Position numbers and translations under genes: made by a program. A DNA stretch of 64,000 nt from Merdimmobilis hominis (GTDB lineage: Bacteria; Bacillota; Clostridia; Oscillospirales; Ruminococcaceae), in contig NZ_JACJKY010000014.1 of assembly GCF_016901855.1 (NCBI RefSeq), positions 1 through 64,000 on the forward strand. The letters are read 5' to 3'. Below, in pieces: positions 1 through 7,898 of this stretch. The notes below the pieces were generated by a model. That model was not told the DNA's origin. It was given only the letters and a program-made list of their open reading frames with translations, and did not search any database. How positions within the stretch are numbered: the first letter of the stretch is position 1; every line of letters starts with the position of its first letter.

Positions 1-359
1 GTGTAGATCACGGTGAGCGGGTGTCGTTTGGAAAGAGCACCGGCCAATCGTCCGAGCACACCGCCGACCGGTGTGTGGCAGTGGAGAATGGAAATGGGAA
101 TGGAGCGGAGCAGATGCACAATCTCTTTCAGTGCGCGAAAGTTCTGCCGGAACAAAAACGGGGAACGCGCAATCGAAATCGGATGAAAGATGATTCCCAG
201 TCGTTTGATCGCTTCGAGATCGGAAAGATAGGCGGGCTCTTTTTCATTTGCGGCAAAGTGTACCGTATATCCCATCCGCATGAGCCGCAGCGCGTTTTCC
301 TTTTCAAATTTCAAGAGAAAATCGTGCGTCGTGGAAAGAATGAGCGCATGCCGTTGCAT
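1..359 (-). CDS. Glycosyltransferase family 4-like protein, N-terminal part (cut by window edge)
   Basis: Reading the minus strand from an ATG at 359 gives about 119 residues with no stop before the window edge. The start has a good AAAGGAG site 8 nt upstream. The product opens with MQRHALILSTTHDF and contains LRLMRMGYTVHFAAN and ILHCHTPVGGVLGRLAG. This is the pattern of the N-terminal Rossmann domain of GT-B glycosyltransferases acting in capsule or exopolysaccharide synthesis, where the HxHTP motif lies in the acceptor-side domain. The C-terminal nucleotide-sugar-binding half is outside the window, so donor and acceptor cannot be named. The gene lies downstream of the CoA-disulfide reductase gene on the same strand but behind a strong terminator, so it is probably a separate transcript. 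Confidence 0.75.
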   Translation of the reverse strand, partial: MQRHALILSTTHDFLLKFEKENALRLMRMGYTVHFAANEKEPAYLSDLEAIKRLGIIFHPISIARSPFLFRQNFRALKEIVHLLRSIPISILHCHTPVGGVLGRLAGALSKRHPLTVIY

Positions 360-388
360 TGTTTGCCGCTCCTTTCTTTGCACAAATA

Positions 389-429
389 AAAATCTCCTGC
401 AAACAGTTTCGCCGTTTGCAGGAGATTTT
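389..429 (-). terminator. Rho-independent terminator (bidirectional-looking)
   Basis: A perfect 16-bp stem (389-404 pairs with 414-429) with a 9-nt loop and T-rich flanks on both strands. It closes the leftward ferredoxin/thioredoxin/CoA-disulfide reductase operon and separates it from the glycosyltransferase gene. Confidence 0.85.
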
Positions 430-444
430 ATGCGTATTGATTTT

Positions 445-2127
445 TTATTTGCACTCGGTGCAGCGGTATTCGGGAACGCGGCGGTTTTTGGTCACCGCTT
501 CGTAAAGCCGCCAGCCGCCTGCCAAGTTATAGCAGTCGTAGCCGTAACCGGATAAGATGCGGCATGCAATATAGCTGCGCAGTCCGCTGTGGCAGTGAAC
601 GTACACCGGTTTGCCCTTCGGAATCTCGCTTACGTGCTCGCGGAGGCTGTCGACCGGGATATGCATAAATCCGTCGATTGAACCGCGGCCGCGCTCGGTG
701 TCGGTGCGCACATCGAGCAGTGTCACACTGCCGTCACGCGGCAGGGAAGCGACATCGTGCCAGAAGAATTGTTTTAACTTGCCCGACACAACGTTTTCTG
801 CGACGAATCCCGCCATGTTGACCGGATCTTTCGCACTGCCGAACGGCGGTGCATAGCAAAGCTCGAGTTCTATAAGATCGGTGACTTTTGCGCCGAAGCG
901 GATCGCCGTTGCCAGCACATCCATGCGTTTGTCCACACCGTCAAAACCGACGATCTGTGCACCGATGAGTTTAAGGGTGCCTTTTTCCCAGAGGAGTTTT
1001 ACCGACATGTTGTTTGCACCCGGATAGTAGGACGCGTGGGACGCGGAGAACGTGTAGGTCTTATCGTAATCAATACCCGCAGCCGAAGCCGATTTTTCGT
1101 TTAAACCGGTTGTTGCCACGGTCATATCGAAAATCTTCAAGACAGCCGAGCCCTGTGTGCCGGTGTAACGGCTGTCGCCGCCGCAGATGTTGTCCGCCGC
1201 AATGCGACCCTGCTTGTTTGCAGGACCGGCCAGCGGAATCACAGCTGCGTTTTTCGACACAAAGTCAGTGACCTCTACTGCGTCGCCAACGGCGTAAATG
1301 TCGGGATTGGTTGTTTCCATCCGTTCGTTTACAACGATGGCACCGCGTGCATTCAACAGCAGACCGCACTCTTTTGCAAGCGTTGTTTCCGGACGGACAC
1401 CGACTGCCATGATGAGCAGGTCAGCCGACACCGCACCGTTTTGCAGTTTTACATTCAAACGGCCGTTTTCGCGTTCGATTGCAGTCACGCCGTTATTTAA
1501 AATCACCGAAACGCCTTTTTGCGCAAGGTAGTTGTGCACATCTGCTGCCATATCGAAGTCGAGCGGTGCAATCAGATGATCGGACAGCTCCACAATCGTG
1601 GTGTCGATGCCTGCGTGGCTCAAATTCTCCGCCATTTCGACACCGATATAACCGCCGCCCACGACGACTGCCGATTTTGGCTCGCGTTCGTGGATGAATG
1701 TGTCAATTTTCATCGTGTCAGGAATGTTGCGCAGAGTAAAGACCGCCTCGTCGTCAATACCCGGAATCGCCGGACGGATTGGAGCCGCACCCGGCGAAAG
1801 AATCAGTTTGTCGTACGATTCTTCATACGTACTGCCGTCGTCCGAGCGGCGAATTGTTACGATGTGACGAATGGGATCAATGGAAAGCGCCTCGTTTTTG
1901 ATTCTCACATCAATGCGGAAGCGGTTATAAAACTGCTGCGGTGTCTGGAGTGTGAGTGCGCTTTTTTCTTTGATGACGCCGCCGATATAATACGGCAGGC
2001 CGCAGTTTGCAAACGAAATGTATTCGCCGCGCTCAAGCAGAATGATCTCTGCCTGTTCGTCAAGGCGTCTTAAGCGTGCGGCAGCGGATGCACCGCCTGC
2101 CACACCGCCGATAATGACTACTTTCAT
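445..2127 (-). CDS. CoA-disulfide reductase / NADH oxidase-like flavoprotein fused to a rhodanese domain
   Basis: A 560-residue pyridine nucleotide-disulfide oxidoreductase. An N-terminal FAD-binding GGVAGGASAAARLRR motif lies at about 7-21, followed by the single redox cysteine in SFANCGLPYY (about 39-48), typical of CoA-disulfide reductases and Npx/Nox enzymes. A second NAD(P)H-binding motif, VVVGGGYIGVEMAE, lies near 155, and the FAD-contacting VYAVGDAVE-like segment near 280. The last 100 residues form a rhodanese domain with active-site loop HCHSGLRS. Such fusions (CoADR-RHD) are known to reduce CoA disulfide, CoA persulfide or polysulfide. It is the last gene of a leftward operon with ferredoxin, NapH-like and thioredoxin genes. 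The substrate is inferred; NADH oxidase activity is an alternative. Confidence 0.88.
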   Translation of the reverse strand: MKVVIIGGVAGGASAAARLRRLDEQAEIILLERGEYISFANCGLPYYIGGVIKEKSALTLQTPQQFYNRFRIDVRIKNEALSIDPIRHIVTIRRSDDGSTYEESYDKLILSPGAAPIRPAIPGIDDEAVFTLRNIPDTMKIDTFIHEREPKSAVVVGGGYIGVEMAENLSHAGIDTTIVELSDHLIAPLDFDMAADVHNYLAQKGVSVILNNGVTAIERENGRLNVKLQNGAVSADLLIMAVGVRPETTLAKECGLLLNARGAIVVNERMETTNPDIYAVGDAVEVTDFVSKNAAVIPLAGPANKQGRIAADNICGGDSRYTGTQGSAVLKIFDMTVATTGLNEKSASAAGIDYDKTYTFSASHASYYPGANNMSVKLLWEKGTLKLIGAQIVGFDGVDKRMDVLATAIRFGAKVTDLIELELCYAPPFGSAKDPVNMAGFVAENVVSGKLKQFFWHDVASLPRDGSVTLLDVRTDTERGRGSIDGFMHIPVDSLREHVSEIPKGKPVYVHCHSGLRSYIACRILSGYGYDCYNLAGGWRLYEAVTKNRRVPEYRCTECK

Positions 2128-2157
2128 GGGGAGTGTGCCTCCTTTGAATATTACTTT

Positions 2158-2466
2158 TTAGTCGAGCAGTGCCAAAACAGCTGCTTTCGCTTTGTAGCCG
2201 ACCGAGGTGTTTGTGACTTTGCCGTCTTTTACGACTGCGAGCATCGGGATGGACATGACTTTGAATGCCTGTGCAAGCTCCGGCTGTTCGTCAACGTTTA
2301 CCTTGCCGACTTTGATGTTCGCGTTTTCCTCAGCGATCTCGTCAACGATCGGGGAGAGCATCCGGCACGGACCGCACCAGGAAGCCCAGAAGTCCAGAAG
2401 AACCGGTTTTGTGCTTTTTAAAACTTCGGATTCAAAATTCTCTTTTGTGATAACAGTAACAGCCAT
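2158..2466 (-). CDS. trxA: Thioredoxin
   Basis: A 102-residue, full-length single-domain thioredoxin. The active site is FWASWCGPCRML at about 26-37, and the cis-proline region is MSIPMLAVVKDG. It is a cytoplasmic dithiol-disulfide carrier. It sits 30 bp upstream of the CoA-disulfide reductase-rhodanese gene and downstream of the Fe-S membrane protein, so it may pass electrons within this sulfur/redox operon. The start ATG at 2466 has a GAAAGGAAG-type site upstream. No thioredoxin reductase gene is present in the window. Confidence 0.95.
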   Translation of the reverse strand: MAVTVITKENFESEVLKSTKPVLLDFWASWCGPCRMLSPIVDEIAEENANIKVGKVNVDEQPELAQAFKVMSIPMLAVVKDGKVTNTSVGYKAKAAVLALLD

Positions 2467-2524
2467 GAATAATCTTCCTTTCGAAATTGTTGTTTATATA
2501 TTGTTGAAAATAAAATGAATGACG

Positions 2525-3112
2525 TTAATTTTGATCGGTTTTTCCGTGCGCATGTGCTTTGCACACAAGCTGTGTCATCGTGCCCATCGGACAACATACA
2601 CACCATGCACGCGGTTTATAAAGCACCATCAACACGATGCCAAGTATCGTCGAGGTGAGCATGATGCTGTAAAACCCGAATGCAAACTGCGACACCCATG
2701 CGGGCAATGCGGTTTCGGTATAGGCAAACGTCCAGGGAACCCGGAACGTCCAAAGGAGTGTGACCGCTGTTTTTAAGGAATCAGCGTTTAAAAAGATGCC
2801 GACGGTCTGTGCGATCATCAGTCCGAACATCGTCATGAAAAAGACGAGAAACCCATACCGGAAGATGCGGCTTTTTAAAAAGCGGGGCATCGGTTTGTTG
2901 CGGGACAGACGGAGCGTTTGCCCAAGCAGGGAAAACAACTGTCCGCGTCCGCAGTAGCGGTTGCAGTAGGCCTTGCTCTTGCCGAAAACGGAAATCAAAA
3001 GCGGGATCATGAAGCACAAAAGCCCGAGCCATGCAAACAGGATATTGAAAAACCCGAGAATCAAGTACAGCGCAGAAGCAACCCAAAGGTAGTCATAGAA
3101 ATGTTTTTTCAT
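2525..3112 (-). CDS. NapH/YccM-like 4Fe-4S membrane protein
   Basis: A 195-residue integral membrane protein, taking the ATG at 3112. This start overlaps the stop of the upstream ferredoxin gene by 4 bp (ATGA), which argues against the longer reading from 3178. There are about four hydrophobic segments. Two cysteine clusters, CNRYCGRGQ near residue 46 and CVCCPMGTMTQLVCK near the C-terminus, resemble the modified ferredoxin signatures of NapH/NosR/RdxA-family proteins that move electrons across or along the membrane. The ferredoxin next to it probably supplies the soluble clusters. The redox partner is unknown; feeding the downstream thioredoxin/CoADR-rhodanese pair is an inference from gene order. 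Confidence 0.75.
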   Translation of the reverse strand: MKKHFYDYLWVASALYLILGFFNILFAWLGLLCFMIPLLISVFGKSKAYCNRYCGRGQLFSLLGQTLRLSRNKPMPRFLKSRIFRYGFLVFFMTMFGLMIAQTVGIFLNADSLKTAVTLLWTFRVPWTFAYTETALPAWVSQFAFGFYSIMLTSTILGIVLMVLYKPRAWCVCCPMGTMTQLVCKAHAHGKTDQN

Positions 3113-3300
3113 GTGGCCGCCTCCATCGAAATCGCATCGGCAGGGCACATAGCCGCACATTTTGCACATCCGACACATCGGTCGCTCACCTGTGCATAAA
3201 TGCCGCGAAAGACGGTGATTGCATGGAGCTTACACGCTGTTGTACAGCATCCGCAGGCGACACAGTGCGTTTTGTCGACGACTGCTTTTCGTTTTGCCAT
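3109..3300 (-). CDS. Small 2[4Fe-4S] ferredoxin
   Basis: A 63-residue protein with two cluster-binding motifs: CVACGCCTTACK near residue 18 and CVGCAKCAAMCP near residue 42. The extra adjacent cysteine in the first motif is common in clostridial NapG-like or ferredoxin proteins. It is the first gene of the leftward operon. The start at 3300 is preceded by AAGGAGG in the 5' leader. Translational coupling to the NapH-like membrane protein through an ATGA overlap suggests a two-subunit electron-transfer unit. Confidence 0.85.
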   Translation of the reverse strand: MAKRKAVVDKTHCVACGCCTTACKLHAITVFRGIYAQVSDRCVGCAKCAAMCPADAISMEAAT

Positions 3301-3336
3301 AGAAGTTATTGCCTCCTTGTGTCTTGTTCTGAGGCT

Positions 3337-3377
3337 ATTATATGGCGCGAATCAGAAAAGTTCCGTGACAAAATCAC
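3337..3377 (-). promoter_or_regulatory. Promoter of the ferredoxin operon with Crp/Fnr-like palindrome near -41
   Basis: On the minus strand there is a perfect TATAAT -10 (3337-3342), but the position of the -35 reads CGGAAC, a poor match. A dyad GTGA-N5-TCAC (3365-3377) is centred about 41 nt upstream of the predicted start of transcription. That is the usual class II activator position for Crp/Fnr regulators, one of which is encoded immediately upstream. The 5-nt spacer differs from the classical 4 (Fnr) or 6 (Crp). Confidence 0.55.
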
Positions 3378-3390
3378 ATTTGCGCAAAAT

Positions 3391-4056
3391 TTACGCGTCA
3401 CCTGCCAAAAGTGAAAGCGATTCTTTGTCGGTCAAACGGATTTCCTTGCGCGAAAGGACGATCATCTGCTCGGATTGGAGATATTTGAGCATCCGGGAAA
3501 CGACTTCGCGCGCAGTTCCTAAATGTGCGGCAATCTGTTCATGCGTGAGCGTGAGAGTGTCGGTATGATAGAGTTCACTTTGACTGCACAAAAACGCGGC
3601 AAGCCGGCTGTCCATCCGTTTAAACAGAATCTGATCCACAAGCCACAGAATATCGGCAAGACGGTTTGACATGATGCCGCTTGTGAAATTGGAAACCGCA
3701 ATGTTTGTTTGTAAGACTGACTGATACACCTGCGCCGGAATGCGGTAAAGCGTCACATCGGTCTGTGCTTCCACAAGAAGCGGGAACGGGATGCGCGACA
3801 GAATGCACGAAGCGGAAAACAGACAGAAATCTCCCTCTTTTAACTGATACAGCGTGACCTCGCGCCCTTCTTCTGAAATCATATAGACACGCAGAATTCC
3901 GCGTGTCACGGCATAGAGCGCTTCGCACTGGTCGGTGCTGTTTTTTAAAACGGTGCCGCGTTCATAGGAAACCAAGCGTGCACTTTCTAAAAACAGCGTC
4001 TGCTCCTCTTTTGAAAGCTTGCCCCAAATATCGCCGAAAAATTCGCGCAGTTCCAA
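3391..4056 (-). CDS. Crp/Fnr family transcriptional regulator
   Basis: A 221-residue protein with an N-terminal cyclic-nucleotide-binding-like beta-barrel (about 20-115) and a C-terminal winged helix (about 145-210). The recognition region is THEQIAAHLGTAREVVSRML, a typical HTH_Crp motif. The N-terminal Fnr cysteine cluster is missing; CLFSASC lies in the barrel and could be redox-sensitive, but this is speculative. The start is TTG at 4056, chosen because AAGGAGG lies at good distance. It is followed on the same strand by the ferredoxin/thioredoxin/CoADR operon, whose promoter carries a Crp/Fnr-like dyad, so it is the likely regulator of that operon. The effector is unknown. Confidence 0.9.
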   Translation of the reverse strand: MELREFFGDIWGKLSKEEQTLFLESARLVSYERGTVLKNSTDQCEALYAVTRGILRVYMISEEGREVTLYQLKEGDFCLFSASCILSRIPFPLLVEAQTDVTLYRIPAQVYQSVLQTNIAVSNFTSGIMSNRLADILWLVDQILFKRMDSRLAAFLCSQSELYHTDTLTLTHEQIAAHLGTAREVVSRMLKYLQSEQMIVLSRKEIRLTDKESLSLLAGDA

Positions 4057-4088
4057 ACCGATTCCTCCTTAAATCGTCGTTTGTTTTC

Positions 4089-4116
4089 ATTATATCGGAT
4101 TTCATCAAAGTGTCAA
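4089..4116 (-). promoter_or_regulatory. Sigma-A promoter of the Crp/Fnr regulator gene
   Basis: On the minus strand TTGACA (4111-4116) and TATAAT (4089-4094) are separated by 16 nt. Both hexamers are perfect. The TTG start follows about 30 nt downstream. Confidence 0.8.
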
Positions 4117-4203
4117 CCGAAAGGCAAGGAAACCGTTTGTCTCGCTTTTTTTGACGGAGTATGCTATACTGAATACAATGTCTGCACAGGAAGAAGGATC
4201 GTT

Positions 4204-5400
4204 ATGAGTTTACAGTCAACCCCATCCGCCGAACGCATTCACATCGGACTGTTCGGCAGACGCAACGCCGGCAAATCGAGTGTGATGAATGCGCTGACCG
4301 GCCAGAATCTTGCCATTGTTTCGGATGTAAAAGGCACCACCACCGACCCGGTGCTAAAATCCATGGAGCTTTTGCCGCTTGGACCCGTTGTGTTTATTGA
4401 CACGCCCGGCTTGGACGACGAGGGAGAGCTTGGGCAGATGCGGATAAAAAAAGCATATCAGATGCTCAATAAAACGGATATTGCACTTGTTGTGGTCGAT
4501 GCCGGCGAGGGTCTTTCGCCGCTTGAGGAAACGCTCATCGAAACGATACAGAAAAAGCAGATTCCGTATCTTTTGGTGTTCAATAAATCGGATACAGCAA
4601 AAAAACAAGACCTGCCTGCGCACAGCATTCCTGTCAGTGCGAAAACAGGCGAACATATTCACGAACTTAAAGAAGCGATCGCCGCATGCAAGCCTGCCGA
4701 TTCGAACAAACGGATTATCGGTGATCTGATTCATCCAAACGATACGATCGTGCTGGTGACACCGATTGACGAAGCCGCACCGAAAGGCCGGCTCATTCTG
4801 CCGCAGCAGCAGACGATCCGCGATATTTTAGACAGTGACGCGTACTGCATCGTCACAAAGGAAACAACGCTTACACATGCGCTTTCATCTTTAAAAGAAC
4901 CGCCTGCGCTTGTTGTTACGGACAGTCAGGCGTTCGGCAAGGTGTCGAAGATTGTTGACGAATCGATTCCGCTTACATCGTTTTCGATTCTGTTTGCACG
5001 CTATAAAGGAAATCTTCAAACGGTCGCAGCCGGTGCAGCGGCACTTGACCGTTTAAAAGACGGCGATACTGTACTCATCTGCGAGGGCTGTACGCATCAC
5101 AGACAGTGCGGCGATATCGGCACCGTGAAACTGCCGAACTGGATTTCTTCCTATACGAAAAAAGACCTGCATTTTGTGTTTAAAAGCGGCACGGAATTTC
5201 CTGATGATCTTTCACCGTATGCAATGGTGGTGCACTGCGGCGGCTGTATGCTTAATGAGCGGGAAGTGAACTACCGCATGAAATGTGCCGCCGATCAGGG
5301 CGTTCCATTTACAAACTACGGCATTTTAATCGCGCAGGTTCATGGAATTTTAAAGCGTGCAGTCGCACCGTTTGCAGAAATTTCTGCACTGTTTTCATAA
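4204..5400 (+). CDS. hydF: [FeFe]-hydrogenase H-cluster maturation GTPase HydF
   Basis: A 398-residue protein from the ATG at 4204; the longer reading from 4081 runs through the promoter. The N-terminal GTPase domain has GRRNAGKSSVMNAL (P-loop), the switch GTTTDPV, DTPGLDDEGELG and NKSD. The C-terminal Fe-S domain has CTHH (about 300) and HCGGC (about 350), matching the CxH...HCxxC cluster ligands of HydF. HydF is the scaffold on which the 2Fe subcluster is assembled before transfer to hydrogenase. It normally works with the radical SAM enzymes HydE and HydG, neither of which is in this window. An extended -10 (TGCTATACT, about 4162-4170) precedes it. Confidence 0.95.
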   Translation: MSLQSTPSAERIHIGLFGRRNAGKSSVMNALTGQNLAIVSDVKGTTTDPVLKSMELLPLGPVVFIDTPGLDDEGELGQMRIKKAYQMLNKTDIALVVVDAGEGLSPLEETLIETIQKKQIPYLLVFNKSDTAKKQDLPAHSIPVSAKTGEHIHELKEAIAACKPADSNKRIIGDLIHPNDTIVLVTPIDEAAPKGRLILPQQQTIRDILDSDAYCIVTKETTLTHALSSLKEPPALVVTDSQAFGKVSKIVDESIPLTSFSILFARYKGNLQTVAAGAAALDRLKDGDTVLICEGCTHHRQCGDIGTVKLPNWISSYTKKDLHFVFKSGTEFPDDLSPYAMVVHCGGCMLNEREVNYRMKCAADQGVPFTNYGILIAQVHGILKRAVAPFAEISALFS

Positions 5401-5473
5401 AATGGTTGGCGCTGCGGTTCAGAATCACATGAATCCGCTGCGGCAGTATTTTTTAAAAGATTGTTAAAAATGC

Positions 5474-5502
5474 TGTTCAAATTCGACATCGTGTGGTATA
5501 CT
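5474..5502 (+). promoter_or_regulatory. Promoter of the sulfite-reductase-family gene
   Basis: TATACT (5497-5502) with an extended TGG upstream and a weak -35 TGTTCA (5474-5479) at 17-nt spacing. The gene starts 54 nt downstream of the -10. Confidence 0.6.
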
Positions 5503-5555
5503 GAGCGTATCAGACGTGTATTGTTTTTGATTTGACAAGTAAAGGAGAATGGATT

Positions 5556-6497
5556 ATGGCAGCACTTACGATTCCGCCAGCAGAGGAAAAACGCGTCAAA
5601 GGTCTTGGCTTTTTGAGCAACAAAGGCACGGATAATTTTTCCGGACGCATCATCACGAAAAACGGCAAAATTACCGCGGCACAGGCTGCCTGTATTGCAG
5701 AAGCTGCAGAGAAATTCGGCAACGGCAATATCACATTTACAACCCGTTTGACGGTTGAAGTGCAGGGCATCCCGTTTGATCAGATTGAACCGTTCCGCGA
5801 ATATATTGCAAAAGCAGATCTTGTCACCGGCGGCACAGGCGCAAAAGTGCGTCCGGTTGTGTCATGTAAAGGTACAACCTGCCAGTATGGTCTTATCGAT
5901 ACATTTGCGCTTTCCGAAGAGGTTCACGACCGCTTCTTCGTGGGTTATAGCAATGTTTCGCTTCCGCACAAATTTAAAATCGCAGTCGGCGGATGTCCGA
6001 ACAACTGTGTAAAACCGGATTTGAACGATATCGGCATCATCGGTCAGCGCGCACCGAAATTTGATGCAGAGAAATGCAGAAACTGCAAAAAATGTCCGAT
6101 TGAAGAGGCATGTCCGGTCAAAGCCGCAAAACGCGGTGAAGCAAGCATGACCATCGACAGCACCGAGTGCACCAACTGCGGTCGCTGTGCAGGAAAATGC
6201 TATTTTGATGCACTGAGCGAGAGTGTTGACTGCTATAAAATCTATATCGGCGGCCGTTGGGGCAAACGTGTGGCACAGGGACGCACACTGTCTCGTCTGT
6301 TCACTGACAAAGAAGAAGTATTGGCAATCGTCGAAAAAGCAATGCTTCTGTTCCGTGATCTTGGATATGTCGGCGAGCGTTTTTCGCAGACAATCGATCG
6401 TCTTGGCATCGAGAAAGTGGAAGAACTGCTCTACTCGGACGAGCTGCTTGCACGCAAAGATGAAATTTTGGCAGCAGAGCTTAAAAAACGCCCGTAA
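5556..6497 (+). CDS. Siroheme-type sulfite/nitrite reductase family protein with ferredoxin domain
   Basis: A 313-residue protein starting at the ATG at 5556, which has AAAGGAG (5541-5547) upstream. Order of domains: NIR_SIR ferredoxin-like half (about 1-75), then a siroheme/[4Fe-4S] region with SCKGTTC (C-x5-C) and GGCPNNCVKPD (C-x3-C), then an inserted 2[4Fe-4S] ferredoxin with CRNCKKCPIEEACP and CTNCGRCAGKC, then a C-terminal tail. This matches the small COG2221/AsrC-like proteins that reduce sulfite or a related oxyanion. It stands alone: no AsrA/AsrB or DsrAB partner is next to it, so the electron donor and substrate are unknown. A strong terminator follows. Confidence 0.85.
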   Translation: MAALTIPPAEEKRVKGLGFLSNKGTDNFSGRIITKNGKITAAQAACIAEAAEKFGNGNITFTTRLTVEVQGIPFDQIEPFREYIAKADLVTGGTGAKVRPVVSCKGTTCQYGLIDTFALSEEVHDRFFVGYSNVSLPHKFKIAVGGCPNNCVKPDLNDIGIIGQRAPKFDAEKCRNCKKCPIEEACPVKAAKRGEASMTIDSTECTNCGRCAGKCYFDALSESVDCYKIYIGGRWGKRVAQGRTLSRLFTDKEEVLAIVEKAMLLFRDLGYVGERFSQTIDRLGIEKVEELLYSDELLARKDEILAAELKKRP

Positions 6498-6513
6498 GAA
6501 AATATCTGGTTTC

Positions 6514-6544
6514 AAAAAATCCTCCGGCTTCCGGAGGATTTTTT
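6514..6544 (+). terminator. Rho-independent terminator
   Basis: A perfect stem (6514-6527 with 6531-6544) with a 3-nt loop and a T-run. It ends the sulfite-reductase-family transcript. Confidence 0.9.
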
Positions 6545-6545
6545 C

Positions 6546-6574
6546 TTGTCATCAAAGAAAAGTTATGGTATACT
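6546..6574 (+). promoter_or_regulatory. Promoter of the ccdA-tlpA pair
   Basis: TTGTCA (6546-6551), a 17-nt spacer and TATACT (6569-6574), with TGG just upstream of the -10 (extended -10). Confidence 0.8.
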
Positions 6575-6612
6575 AACGCCGTATACATTCTACGTTTGAC
6601 AGGAGAACGACT

Positions 6613-7281
6613 ATGCAATATCTGCTTGTGTTTTTGGAAGGAATCATCACGTTTATTTCGCCGTGTCTTTTGCCGATGCTGCCGATTTATGTGTCGTATT
6701 TTGCAGGCAGCGATACGCAGAACAAGCGCGGCGCAGCCATTAAGAATGCGCTTGGCTTCGTGCTTGGTTTTACGGTGTTTTTTACGCTGATGGGTGCGTT
6801 TGCCGGCACCATCGGCAGTTTTCTCACACAGTATCAAACGATCGTGAATATTGTTGCAGGTGCCGTGATCGTTTTGTTCGGTCTGTCGATGCTTGATTTG
6901 TTCAAGCTTTCGTTTTTTAAAGGCATGCGCGGCACGATGAAGCATCATACACTCGGATTTTTCTCGTCCATTTTGTTCGGTATGATCTTTTCGGTCGGAT
7001 GGACACCGTGTGTCGGTGCATTTTTGGGGTCTGCACTGATGATGGCGGCGAGCAGCGGTCAAGCGCTTGACGGTGTACTCATGCTGTTGTGTTATTCGCT
7101 GGGACTTGGCATTCCGTTTGTGGTGAGTGCTGTGCTGATCGATAAATTAAAATCCACATTTGCGTTTATCAAATCGCATTATCGTGTCATCAATCTGATT
7201 TCGGGCGGACTGCTGATTGTAGTCGGTATTTTGATGATGACAGGACTGTTTGGAATGTTTTTGTCGCTGCTTACATTTTAA
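6613..7281 (+). CDS. ccdA: CcdA-like transmembrane thiol-disulfide electron carrier
   Basis: A 222-residue protein with six predicted membrane helices and the DsbD-gamma/CcdA fold. The first reactive cysteine is in ISPCLLPMLPIYVSYFAG (near 17), the second in GWTPCVGAFLGSALMMA (near 138); each is next to the proline typical of the family. It carries reducing equivalents from cytoplasmic thioredoxin to extracytoplasmic thiol proteins. The gene immediately downstream encodes a membrane-anchored TlpA-like thioredoxin, the expected partner. The start ATG at 6613 has AGGAG at 6601. No cytochrome c biogenesis genes are nearby, so reduction of surface proteins is more likely than haem attachment. Confidence 0.9.
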   Translation: MQYLLVFLEGIITFISPCLLPMLPIYVSYFAGSDTQNKRGAAIKNALGFVLGFTVFFTLMGAFAGTIGSFLTQYQTIVNIVAGAVIVLFGLSMLDLFKLSFFKGMRGTMKHHTLGFFSSILFGMIFSVGWTPCVGAFLGSALMMAASSGQALDGVLMLLCYSLGLGIPFVVSAVLIDKLKSTFAFIKSHYRVINLISGGLLIVVGILMMTGLFGMFLSLLTF

Positions 7282-7299
7282 TATGACGGAGGGAATGAA

Positions 7300-7845
7300 A
7301 TGAAAAAACAGGCATGGCTTTGGATCTCTTTGGCAGTCGGTCTTGTGGTACTGATCGGCGCGGCGGCGATTCTCTATCCGATGCTTTCAAAAGAAGTACA
7401 GACACCGGATGCAGAACAATCTGCGCAGACGATTCCATACGTCGATTTTACGGCAGTCGATGCAGAAGGGAATGAAGTATCGCTTTCGGATTATATCGGC
7501 AAGCCGATTGTACTGAATTTCTGGGCATCATGGTGTCCGCCGTGCAAATCGGAAATGCCCGATTTTGATGCAGTGGCGAAAGAACTTGACGGCGAAGTTG
7601 TGTTTTTGATGGTGGATATGGTCGACGGTATGCAGGAAACAAAAGAAAAAGGCGAGCGGTTTATCAAGGAACAGGGCTTTTCTTTTCCGGTGCTGTATGA
7701 CGTCAATCAGGATGCTGCCATGAAATACGGTGTTTCTTCTTTGCCGACCACCTATTTCATCAATAAAGACGGCAATATCGTCACCGGTGCGATGGGCGCC
7801 ATTTCGAAGACCAATTTGCTCAGAGGAATTGAAATGATTCAGTAA
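7300..7845 (+). CDS. Membrane-anchored TlpA/ResA-like thioredoxin
   Basis: A 181-residue protein with an N-terminal signal anchor (about 7-28) and an extracytoplasmic thioredoxin fold. The active site is FWASWCPPCKSEMPDF (about 72-87), with the Cys-Pro-Pro-Cys centre usual for TlpA/ResA proteins, and the cis-Pro loop is SSLPTTYFINKDG. It lies 18 bp after ccdA and is very likely kept reduced by it. The role is thiol reduction or disulfide exchange outside the membrane. There is no cleavable lipobox, so it is probably held by its helix. Confidence 0.9.
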   Translation: MKKQAWLWISLAVGLVVLIGAAAILYPMLSKEVQTPDAEQSAQTIPYVDFTAVDAEGNEVSLSDYIGKPIVLNFWASWCPPCKSEMPDFDAVAKELDGEVVFLMVDMVDGMQETKEKGERFIKEQGFSFPVLYDVNQDAAMKYGVSSLPTTYFINKDGNIVTGAMGAISKTNLLRGIEMIQ

Positions 7846-7898
7846 GCTGCTGTCCGCACGCGGTATATTCGATGAATGCAACGGAAGGAGAGGTTTCG

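Noticed and set aside
2525-3178. Longer start of the NapH-like gene at 3178
   Set aside because: The extra 22 residues (MCRMCKMCGY...) are an out-of-frame reading of the ferredoxin gene; the ATGA overlap at 3109-3112 marks the real start.
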